Shown here one piece after another: positions 37,388-44,806 of a stretch of 64,000 nt of DNA. Every line of letters begins with the position of its first letter. Position 1 is the stretch's first letter. The stretch is from Exiguobacterium sp. RIT594 (lineage in GTDB: Bacteria; Bacillota; Bacilli; Exiguobacteriales; Exiguobacteriaceae), in NCBI RefSeq assembly GCF_003339585.1, contig NZ_QPKF01000001.1, positions 124,001 through 188,000 of the forward strand. The letters run 5' to 3'. The translations under genes were made by a program, and so were the position numbers. The notes beneath the pieces were generated by a model. The model saw nothing but the letters and a program-made list of their open reading frames with translations, searched no databases and was not told the DNA's origin.

Positions 37388-37636
37388 ATGCGAATTGATT
37401 CTACGAAGTGGGTTAACATGCCTAAGACGTACGAAAAAAATCAAAAAGTAGAAGGAACAGAACCAACACGCACGAATCGGCCGGATGAAGTGACGATTTC
37501 AAGCGAAGCGCGGTTGCGCTTTAACGAAACGACGCCTTCACGGACCGAAAAAATCGAATCCCTTCGACAAGCCATTCAGGATGGAACCTATAAACCGGAT
37601 GCGAAGAAAATCGCGGAACGTTTCTTGAACTTGTAA
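37388..37636 (+). CDS. flgM: Anti-sigma-D factor FlgM
   Basis: An 82-residue inhibitor of the motility sigma factor, exported when the hook is finished. The C-terminal sigma-binding region DEVTISSEARLR through IQDGTYKPDAKKIAERFLNL is conserved; the N-terminus is variable as usual. It lies within a sigma-D operon, so it feeds back on its own promoter. Confidence 0.92.
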   Translation: MRIDSTKWVNMPKTYEKNQKVEGTEPTRTNRPDEVTISSEARLRFNETTPSRTEKIESLRQAIQDGTYKPDAKKIAERFLNL

Positions 37637-37655
37637 GAAGACTAACTTAAACAAT

Positions 37656-37696
37656 AGAGGCGACTCGGGGCACGGATGCGCGGGTCGCTTTTTATA
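37656..37696 (+). terminator. Intra-operon terminator or attenuator between flgM and flgN
   Basis: GCGACTCG pairs with CGGGTCGC (one G-T pair), followed by five T. It would reduce flgN-flgK-flgL transcription relative to flgM. Confidence 0.65.
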
Positions 37697-37728
37697 TGAA
37701 CGAACATAGACGGAGGAGGACAGGACGG

Positions 37729-38136
37729 ATGGAACTCATCGATCAGCTGACGGCGGAACATGCCGCACTACTGGAACTGGCGGAAGAAAAAAAACAGGTC
37801 TTGATTCAAAATGATATGCCGCGTCTTTCGCAGCTCGTCAAGGAAGAACCGATTCATTTAAAACGAATCGAACAGTTGGAGCAGCAGCGTCTCGCTCAGA
37901 TGGGGACGATGACGATGACGGAGTGGCTGCAAGCGCACCCGGAGGATGTCGATTCCATGCGTCGGTTGCTTCAAACGATTGGTCAGTTGAAGGTACTGAA
38001 CGAGTTGAACGCTGACTTACTCACTCAATCGTTACACTATTTAAACTGGCATCTGGAATTGCTGATACCAGAAGCAGATGATTTTACATATGGTCAGTCC
38101 GCGCTTGATCGCGCACATTTCAATCGAAATGCTTAA
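37729..38136 (+). CDS. flgN: Flagellar export chaperone FlgN
   Basis: A 135-residue helical chaperone for the hook-filament junction proteins FlgK and FlgL, whose genes follow directly. The protein is a long coiled coil (LTAEHAALLELAEEKKQVLI) as in YvyG. ATG 37729 has GGAGGAGG 9 bases upstream. An earlier start at 37696 lies before that site. Confidence 0.88.
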   Translation: MELIDQLTAEHAALLELAEEKKQVLIQNDMPRLSQLVKEEPIHLKRIEQLEQQRLAQMGTMTMTEWLQAHPEDVDSMRRLLQTIGQLKVLNELNADLLTQSLHYLNWHLELLIPEADDFTYGQSALDRAHFNRNA

Positions 38137-38148
38137 GGAGGCAAATAC

Positions 38149-39678
38149 ATGGGTTCAACATTCATGGGGCTTGAAACCGGTCGTCGTGCACTGACGACGA
38201 ATCAGTGGGCGCTCCAGTCGACCGGAAACAATATCGCCAATGCAGGAACGGCCGGCTTTTCACGGCAACGTCTTGTCATGGCGACGACAGAGCAATTGTC
38301 GATGGCAATCGGTACAGGTAAAATGGGACAAATCGGTACGGGTGTAAAAGGTGAACTCCTCGAACGTGTCCGCGATGTCATGCTCGATAAACAATATCGA
38401 GACGAGGCGACGAAGACATCTTACTATGGTACAAAAGAAGCCGCATTCGGTCGTATGGAAGATGTCATCAATGAACCGTCGGATACAGGCTTGTCTAAAG
38501 CATTTGACGGGTTTTGGGAATCCCTTCAGACCTTATCAACGAATCCCCAGGATTCAGGTGCCCGGAGTGTCGTCCGTCAAAAAGCGGAGACATTGACACA
38601 AACGTTTAATTACATGGCGAAGGCACTTAATCAAGTACAAGGTGACCTGAAAAGTGAAATTGAGGTCTCGACTAAAAAAGTAAATGATCTGTTCAAAAAG
38701 ATTCATAATATCAATGCTGAAATCCATACAGTCGAACCGCTTGGTGTGTTACCAAATGCACTTTATGATGAACGAGACCGTTATTTCGATGAACTCGCAG
38801 AGTACGTCGATTTTGAAAAAGTATCAGTCGACGGTGATGCGATTCAGCAAGGAACACTTGGGAATACGGTTAAAACGGCAGAAGGTCGGATTGATGTTCG
38901 AATCAAATTACCGAATGGTGACAAGTTGCTTGCAGTGGATTCAGATTTACCAAAAGCAGGAACGTTGACCTTTACAACAGATGACAATGGTCTCTATACA
39001 GGATTCAAAACAGATTCACAAACGATCTCATTTGACGCAGCCGGCGGTTTTTCATCAGGTCGATTAATTGGTCTGATTGAGATGTACGGACACGTTGAGG
39101 ATGGTCAAGCAACGGGTGAGTATGTCAATATGCAGGGACACCTGGATGAGATGGCAGCAACGTTTGCGACAGCATTCAACGAAGCGCATGCGACGAATGT
39201 AAAAAAAGACAAAACAGCGGGTACAAGTGAATTTTTTGTTTCTTCCAACGGAGGAGTAATCACAGCAAAGTCGATTACGCTTGGAGCAGACATTAAAAAG
39301 AGCCTGGATAACATTGCTACCTCGACAGACGGAAACATCGGTGATAGTGCCGGTGCCTTGAAACTGGCCAACATGAAAACGGCAAACATTCGTTTTGAAC
39401 GATCCGATACGACGACGACAATCGGTTCGTTTTATCAAAATGTCATTGGAGATATGGCAGTCGCGACGGATCAGGTCGCTCGGCTCGGTCAGAGTTCTGC
39501 CGTTTTGATGGAAAGTGCGGAACAGCGCCGTATGTCGGTTTCGGCTGTTTCAATCGATGAAGAGATGACGATGATGATTCAGTACCAACATGCATACAAC
39601 GCGGCAGCGCGTAATATTACTACGGTTGATGAGATGCTTGATAAAATCATCAATGGTATGGGAATCGTAGGACGGTGA
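38149..39678 (+). CDS. flgK: Flagellar hook-filament junction protein FlgK
   Basis: The first hook-associated protein, 509 residues. The N-terminal flagellar-rod motif LETGRRALTTNQWALQSTGN NIAN and the C-terminal VSIDEEMTMMIQYQHAYNAAARNITTVDEM are the paired D0/D1 coiled coils. AAGGAGG precedes the ATG. It is exported by the flagellar type III system. Confidence 0.95.
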   Translation: MGSTFMGLETGRRALTTNQWALQSTGNNIANAGTAGFSRQRLVMATTEQLSMAIGTGKMGQIGTGVKGELLERVRDVMLDKQYRDEATKTSYYGTKEAAFGRMEDVINEPSDTGLSKAFDGFWESLQTLSTNPQDSGARSVVRQKAETLTQTFNYMAKALNQVQGDLKSEIEVSTKKVNDLFKKIHNINAEIHTVEPLGVLPNALYDERDRYFDELAEYVDFEKVSVDGDAIQQGTLGNTVKTAEGRIDVRIKLPNGDKLLAVDSDLPKAGTLTFTTDDNGLYTGFKTDSQTISFDAAGGFSSGRLIGLIEMYGHVEDGQATGEYVNMQGHLDEMAATFATAFNEAHATNVKKDKTAGTSEFFVSSNGGVITAKSITLGADIKKSLDNIATSTDGNIGDSAGALKLANMKTANIRFERSDTTTTIGSFYQNVIGDMAVATDQVARLGQSSAVLMESAEQRRMSVSAVSIDEEMTMMIQYQHAYNAAARNITTVDEMLDKIINGMGIVGR

Positions 39679-39685
39679 TGACTAA

Positions 39686-40642
39686 ATGCGCGTAACACAA
39701 ACGATGCTGACGAAAACAAATATCGGACATCTTTCCGCCAGTTATCAAAAACTGAGTGCGATGCAGGAACAATTAATCAGTGGAAAAAAGATTCAGCGAC
39801 CATCTGAAGATCCGGTCGTCGCAATGCAAGGGATTCGTTACCGGACAGAAGTGCGTGAAGTCGAACAGTTCAAAAAAAATGTCAATGAAGCGACAGGTTG
39901 GATGGACTTGACGGACTCGGCACTCAACGAAGTGACATCCGCCATGAGTCGGGTCCGCGAATTGACGACACAAGCTGCGACGGATACGTATGATGCTACG
40001 CAACGGAAAGCAATTCAGAGCGAAGTGGGTCAGCTGATTGAACATATCGGGACACTGGCGAACACGAAATATAATGAAAAAGCCATTTTTAATGGAACAA
40101 AGACGGATCAACCCTTCATTTCGATGGAAGGTTTGAAAGAATATTTAACGACACCGGGTAAGGCGGTTAATACCGTATTTACAGACGGTGATCCAACTCT
40201 AAAAGAAGAAGTCATCCGTTATGAAATCTCTTCCGGAATTGAAGTTCAAGTCAACGTTTCACCGACAAATGTATTTAGTCCGGAGACGTTCACGACGCTC
40301 AAAAAATTATACGATGCTCTTGGTGGGGTTTCAGACGCAGGTGCCGTTGATAGTTCAAATAATGGAGCCGAATTATCAGGGATGTTAAAAGATCTTGATA
40401 GTATGCTCAATCAGACGGTCGAAACGCGTGCTGACCTTGGGGCGCGGGTCAACCGACTTGAACTGAACGCATCTCGTCTGGAAGATCAAGAAATTATCGC
40501 AAAATCGGTCATGTCGGATAACGAAGACATCGAAGCCGAAAAAGTCATCATGGAACTGAAGTCGTATGAAACGTTACATCGTGCGGCACTCAGCGCGGGG
40601 GCGCGGATCATTCAGCCAACCTTGCTTGATTTCTTACGTTAA
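39686..40642 (+). CDS. flgL: Flagellar hook-filament junction protein FlgL
   Basis: The third hook-associated protein (318 residues), flagellin-like at both ends: MRVTQTMLTKTNIGHLSASYQKLSAMQ with QLISGKKIQRPSEDPV at the start and a C-terminal ARVNRLELNASRLEDQE coiled coil. It follows flgK with a 7-base gap. The ribosome site (AGGACGGTGAT) is modest, so coupling to flgK is likely. Confidence 0.94.
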   Translation: MRVTQTMLTKTNIGHLSASYQKLSAMQEQLISGKKIQRPSEDPVVAMQGIRYRTEVREVEQFKKNVNEATGWMDLTDSALNEVTSAMSRVRELTTQAATDTYDATQRKAIQSEVGQLIEHIGTLANTKYNEKAIFNGTKTDQPFISMEGLKEYLTTPGKAVNTVFTDGDPTLKEEVIRYEISSGIEVQVNVSPTNVFSPETFTTLKKLYDALGGVSDAGAVDSSNNGAELSGMLKDLDSMLNQTVETRADLGARVNRLELNASRLEDQEIIAKSVMSDNEDIEAEKVIMELKSYETLHRAALSAGARIIQPTLLDFLR

Positions 40643-40659
40643 GAAGGAGATGACGGACG

Positions 40660-41238
40660 GTGAATCTGCCACATCTTGAGATGCGTCAAACGTCAGCGAA
40701 GATTGGAATCAACACCACCCGTGCGACACTTGAGCAACATCAGGCACCGGCGACATTATCGATTGAACAACCAAAAGGGAATCTGTCGATTGAAACCGTC
40801 GCAGCACGACTCGAAATTGATTCGACCCAAGCGATGATTGAAACGGGACGACTTCCAGCTTTTGAGTCAGTCCAGCGTTATGCAGAATATGGTCGTCAGA
40901 TGGGGCAACAGGCAGTTGGCCGGGCAGCGTCTGAAGGCGATCAATTGATGCGAATCGAGCAAGGGGGAAATGCGGTATCCCGCGTCGCAAAATCGCGGGA
41001 CACACCGCCTGCTGAAGTGACGACACTCGGCTTTTCGCCACGCAGTCTCGAACGCGTCAAAATCAATTATACACCGGCGGAAGTGCAACTCAATTACACA
41101 GCAGAACGACCGCGAATCGAGGTTCAGGTCAATCGACCGGAGTTGAATGTGACGGAAGGTACGGTCGAAATTTATCTGCGGGAACAAAATCAACTGGATA
41201 TGTGGCCGGTCGGCGGCATGTTCGATGGGGAAGGATAA
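40660..41238 (+). CDS. DUF6470 (YviE-like) flagellar-locus protein
   Basis: A 192-residue protein with short repeats (LEMRQTSAKIGINTT, LSIEQPKGNLSIET, INYTPAEVQLNYTA), as in YviE between flgL and fliW of B. subtilis. No signal peptide or membrane helix. The function is unknown. The start is GTG after AAGGAG. Its end overlaps none of fliW if fliW begins at 41243. Confidence 0.84.
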   Translation: MNLPHLEMRQTSAKIGINTTRATLEQHQAPATLSIEQPKGNLSIETVAARLEIDSTQAMIETGRLPAFESVQRYAEYGRQMGQQAVGRAASEGDQLMRIEQGGNAVSRVAKSRDTPPAEVTTLGFSPRSLERVKINYTPAEVQLNYTAERPRIEVQVNRPELNVTEGTVEIYLREQNQLDMWPVGGMFDGEG

Positions 41239-41242
41239 TCAT

Positions 41243-41683
41243 ATGCAAATCATGACTGATTTTTTTGGTCCGGTTCAAGTCGACGAAAGTGAAATCATCA
41301 CCTTCGCCTCGGAAGTACCGGGTTTTCCGGAAGCACGACGCTTTATCCTCTTACCGTTCGGAGAAGGGATTCCTTTTTGGTCATTCCAATCGATTGACCA
41401 GCCGGAGTGTGCGTTTGTCGTGACGAATCCATTTTGGATTGATCCGGATTACGTGTTTGAATTACCGGAATCGGCGAAGGAACAACTTGGGATTCAGGAA
41501 ACGGCACAAGTCGCTGTCTATACGACGGTCACGTTACGTGAACCGTTCCAGGAATCGACGACGAACTTACGAGCACCATTCGTCATGGAGACGAAACGCC
41601 GTCAAGCGAAACAGATCATTCTCGATGAAACGTATGCGAATCGTCGGATGATCGGCAGTTTGACCGAAGTAGGTGGCCGCTGA
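41243..41683 (+). CDS. fliW: Flagellar assembly factor FliW
   Basis: A 146-residue protein that binds both flagellin and CsrA. When flagellin is exported, FliW sequesters CsrA and relieves repression of hag. Conserved stretches are [12 protein letters not shown] and the NLRAPFVME segment. ATG 41243 follows GGGGAAGGA; an upstream start would overlap the preceding gene. Its stop overlaps the csrA ATG by one base. Confidence 0.93.
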   Translation: MQIMTDFFGPVQVDESEIITFASEVPGFPEARRFILLPFGEGIPFWSFQSIDQPECAFVVTNPFWIDPDYVFELPESAKEQLGIQETAQVAVYTTVTLREPFQESTTNLRAPFVMETKRRQAKQIILDETYANRRMIGSLTEVGGR

Positions 41684-41910
41684 TGCTCGTCTTAAAACGA
41701 AAAACGGGAGAAGCGATTCAAATCGGGGATGATATTGAGTTGACGATTCTCGCAATCGAAGGGGATCAGGTCAAACTCGGCATCAACGCGCCCCGGCAAA
41801 TCGATATCCACCGCAAAGAAATCTATCTCGCGATTCAGGATGAAAACGCGGAAGCTTCGCAAAGTACCGGTCTGATGAGCCAATTATTAAAACAACGGAC
41901 AGATACATGA
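41683..41910 (+). CDS. csrA: Translational regulator CsrA
   Basis: A 75-residue RNA-binding protein that represses hag translation by binding GGA motifs in its leader. [20 protein letters not shown] and [22 protein letters not shown] contain the conserved RNA-contact strands. In this window the expected targets lie about 16 kb away in the hag leader. Confidence 0.95.
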   Translation: MLVLKRKTGEAIQIGDDIELTILAIEGDQVKLGINAPRQIDIHRKEIYLAIQDENAEASQSTGLMSQLLKQRTDT

Positions 41911-41949
41911 CCAGGACGGGACGGACTTCAATGTCGGTCCTGTTTTTTC
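41911..41949 (+). terminator. Terminator of the flg-fliW-csrA operon
   Basis: CAGGAC pairs with GTCCTG around a GGACGG-containing loop, then six T. Confidence 0.7.
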
Positions 41950-42037
41950 GTTCAACAAAAAAATGCTCATTTCTTTTGAATCGTGTATAGTAATGTAGAG
42001 AAAAGAAACCTTTTTGACTAAAGAGGGAGTGTAATGG

Positions 42038-42862
42038 ATGAATGAGACGAAGCAGCTGAAGAAAGATGCGAATCGTGTATTAAAAGCGACGAGCCGGACC
42101 TTTTATATACCGATCAGCCGTCTGTCACAGGAACTACAGGAAGCCGTTGGTGCGGCTTACTTATGTATGCGGGCGATCGATGAAATCGAGGACCACGAGG
42201 AATTGCCGACCGGGGTCAAGACGACATTATTGCGCGAAACGGCGTTAATGATGCGGGGAACATTCGACGAGCAGACATACCGGACGATGATCGCCCCTTA
42301 CGCGAATCAGTTGCCGGAAGTGACGCTGCGCCTGTCAGAATGGATTGCGTATTGTCCGGTCGGTATTCGGGCGAAAGTCCTGGAATCGACAGCCGAGATG
42401 GCAGAAGGCATGGCCACTTGGGCCGAGCGGGACTGGACGGTCAAAACGGCAGCAGATCTTGACGAGTACACGTATTACGTTGCGGGACTGGTCGGTGTCA
42501 TGTTATCCGACATCTGGTACTGGAAAGCCGGTATCGTGACGGACAAGCAACAGGCGATCGGATTCGGACGGGGACTGCAGGCCGTCAACATCCTGCGCAA
42601 TCAACAGGAGGACGCCGAACGCGGTGTCGGCTATTTCCCACCGGGTTGGACGACGGAGACGATGTTCGAGTATGCCCGGGAGAATCTGGCGGAAGCCGAT
42701 GCATATCTCGCCTCGATTCCAAGAGAGACGACAATCTATGAGTTCTGCAAGATTCCGCTTGCACTCGCCCACGGAACACTGGATGCGCTCGCACGGGGAA
42801 AAGAAAAACTCAGCCGGCCGGAAGTCCTGAAAATTGTCGGGAGTGCTGTTCTAAAACGATAA
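42038..42862 (+). CDS. Squalene/phytoene synthase-family protein with altered second Asp motif
   Basis: A 274-residue trans-isoprenyl diphosphate synthase-fold protein. The first metal motif DEIED is intact. The second, normally RDxxED after the NIL segment, reads NILRNQQED, so the leading Asp is Asn. B. subtilis YisP, a related protein with a degenerate second motif, acts as a farnesyl-diphosphate phosphatase and not as a synthase, so the product here may be farnesol or a C30/C40 precursor. It is a single gene with a terminator. No desaturase gene is adjacent. Confidence 0.85.
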   Translation: MNETKQLKKDANRVLKATSRTFYIPISRLSQELQEAVGAAYLCMRAIDEIEDHEELPTGVKTTLLRETALMMRGTFDEQTYRTMIAPYANQLPEVTLRLSEWIAYCPVGIRAKVLESTAEMAEGMATWAERDWTVKTAADLDEYTYYVAGLVGVMLSDIWYWKAGIVTDKQQAIGFGRGLQAVNILRNQQEDAERGVGYFPPGWTTETMFEYARENLAEADAYLASIPRETTIYEFCKIPLALAHGTLDALARGKEKLSRPEVLKIVGSAVLKR

Positions 42863-42871
42863 TGGATAGAC

Positions 42872-42912
42872 AAAAGGAGACATTGTTCCTCGGAACAGTG
42901 CCTCCTTTTTTT
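42872..42912. terminator. Bidirectional terminator
   Basis: AAAAGGAG.CA.TGTTCC pairs with GGAACA.TG.CTCCTTTT, with T-runs on both strands. It separates the convergent isoprenoid and hydrolase genes. Confidence 0.88.
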
Positions 42913-43813
42913 AGCGGATATCTTCGAGATACGACAGGATTTTTTCTTCATAGGCTTTCCGGTCATGTTTGTACGACTGGACGTGCCCGCCGTTTTCCGT
43001 CACATACAATTCAGACCGCGGTGCCGCTTTTTGCAGCCGCATACTTTCCGTGACCGGAATCGCATCATCGTCCTTGCCGTGAATCATCAAGATCGGATAA
43101 TCAATTCGGCGGATGGCTTCGAGCGGTTGGACGCGTTCCGGGTTCAGTCCCGTCAAAGGCGGTGTCACCTGGAGGATGACCGGCGTGAACGGGAAGTTCG
43201 GCAGACCGCTCCAGACCGGCAGATTCGTCGCAAGATAGTTCTTGAGATCACTGAACGGACTGTCCGCGATGACACCTGCGACTTCGGCTTTCGGTGCCGT
43301 GACGAGAGACGTTGCCGCGCCCATCGAGATGCCGTAGAGGACGACCGGTTCCGAGGCCCGGGACTTCGCGTAGCGGACAGCGGTCAATAAATCATCCTGT
43401 TCCTTCGCTCCGACCGTGACGCGTTTGCCTTCCGACTGACCGGAGCCGCGGAAATCAAACGTCAGGACGTTATAGCCGGCTTGATGGAACTTTTTGAACA
43501 GCGGCAACACCGGGACATCGTTTTGTTCCCGGTTTTTTCCGTACCCGTGGGCAAAGACGATTGTCAACTTGGCATCTTCACTCGGAATCCACCAGCCGGA
43601 TAAACGGGTCCGGTCTTTATAAGAGCGGAACGAGACATTTTCGTACGCCAGATCCTCCGCCTTTTTCGGATTGGTCGTCAACGGTTCCCGGGGCGGCTCC
43701 GTTAAGGAAGAACCGACATAAGCAGAAATGCCGACGATGGCAATCAACACTAAGACGACGAGGACAATCAGTCCGGCAATCAGTTTCTTGCGATGTTTTT
43801 TCAAAAACGACAC
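42911..43813 (-). CDS. Membrane-anchored alpha/beta hydrolase
   Basis: A 300-residue protein with one N-terminal membrane helix (LIAGLIVLVVLVLIAIVGIS) and an alpha/beta hydrolase domain. Features are FAHGYGKN, the nucleophile Ser in YGISMGAA, Asp in HGKDDDAIP and His in GGHVQS. It resembles YqkD/BEM46-type hydrolases. The substrate is unknown. Confidence 0.85.
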   Translation of the reverse strand: MSFLKKHRKKLIAGLIVLVVLVLIAIVGISAYVGSSLTEPPREPLTTNPKKAEDLAYENVSFRSYKDRTRLSGWWIPSEDAKLTIVFAHGYGKNREQNDVPVLPLFKKFHQAGYNVLTFDFRGSGQSEGKRVTVGAKEQDDLLTAVRYAKSRASEPVVLYGISMGAATSLVTAPKAEVAGVIADSPFSDLKNYLATNLPVWSGLPNFPFTPVILQVTPPLTGLNPERVQPLEAIRRIDYPILMIHGKDDDAIPVTESMRLQKAAPRSELYVTENGGHVQSYKHDRKAYEEKILSYLEDIR

Positions 43814-43843
43814 GGCGATTCTTCCTCTCTGCAGTAGGATACG

Positions 43844-44725
43844 TTAATGAATATCTTTTTTCTTGAAACGACCGCCATGGACATCATGGATGTTGCCGAT
43901 CGCGATAAAGGCTTCTTCGTCAAAATCGCGGACGATTTCCTTCAGCTTTGTTTCCTCCAACCGACTGATGACACAAAAGATGATTTTTTTGTCATCGCCG
44001 GAAAAAGCGCCTTCCCCGTTCAGGTACGTCATCGTCCGGCCGAGCCGGTCCATGATGGCAAGACCGATCTCTTCATGGTTTTCCGAAATGATCCAGACAC
44101 TCTTCGACTGATCGAGCCCGTCGATGACGACATCAATCGTCTTGAAGGCGATGAAGTAGGTAATCAAGGAATACATGGCCCGGTCCCAACCGAAGACGAA
44201 ACCGGCAGCCCCTAAAATAAAGACGTTGAAGAACATGACGATTTCGCCGACGGAAAACGGGGTCGAGCGGCTGAACGAGACTGCTAAAATTTCGGTCCCG
44301 TCGAGTGAACCACTCGCCCGGATGACGATCCCGACCCCGATTCCGAGAATCAACCCGCCGAAGACGGTTGCGAGGAGATCGACCCGTGTCATCGGACCGA
44401 TGTCTTCCAGTAACTTCGTCGCAATCGCCATGACGGAAATGGCATAAAGCGTTGATAAGGCAAACGTCTTCCCGATTTGTTTATAACCGAAGAAGATGAA
44501 CGGGATGTTGAGAAAGAATAACCACAATGCGAGTGTCGAATCGGTCAGTTTCGATCCGATGATGGAAATGCCGACAATCCCTCCATCGATGATACTGTTC
44601 GGAACAAGGAATCCTTTGAGTCCGATGGCGAAAATCACGGCACCGATCGTAAGCAACAACAAACGACGGACCAGTTGCCATTTCGTTGAACGGCGGTGTC
44701 GTTTGGCCTGTTCAGCTGCGGGCAT
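43844..44725 (-). CDS. YitT family membrane protein (DUF161/DUF2179)
   Basis: A 293-residue protein with about six membrane helices (ending FVFGWDRAMYSLITYFIAFKTIDVVIDGLDQ) and a cytoplasmic DUF2179 domain (GRTMTYLNGEGAFSGDDKKIIFCVISRLE). It has the family's GSLDGTEILAVSFSR motif. Function unknown; some members are linked to efflux. ATG 44725 follows AAGGAGGGG. Confidence 0.9.
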   Translation of the reverse strand: MPAAEQAKRHRRSTKWQLVRRLLLLTIGAVIFAIGLKGFLVPNSIIDGGIVGISIIGSKLTDSTLALWLFFLNIPFIFFGYKQIGKTFALSTLYAISVMAIATKLLEDIGPMTRVDLLATVFGGLILGIGVGIVIRASGSLDGTEILAVSFSRSTPFSVGEIVMFFNVFILGAAGFVFGWDRAMYSLITYFIAFKTIDVVIDGLDQSKSVWIISENHEEIGLAIMDRLGRTMTYLNGEGAFSGDDKKIIFCVISRLEETKLKEIVRDFDEEAFIAIGNIHDVHGGRFKKKDIH

Positions 44726-44765
44726 CGAACCCCTCCTTTTACATACACTTTTCATTACTATAACA

Positions 44766-44806
44766 AAAAAGCACTAAGGCACGCGAGAACGACCTTAGTG
44801 CTTATT
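44766..44806 (-). terminator. Terminator of the PAS-GGDEF-EAL gene
   Basis: AAGCACTAAGG pairs with CCTTAGTGCTT; on the minus strand the hairpin is followed by six T. Confidence 0.85.
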
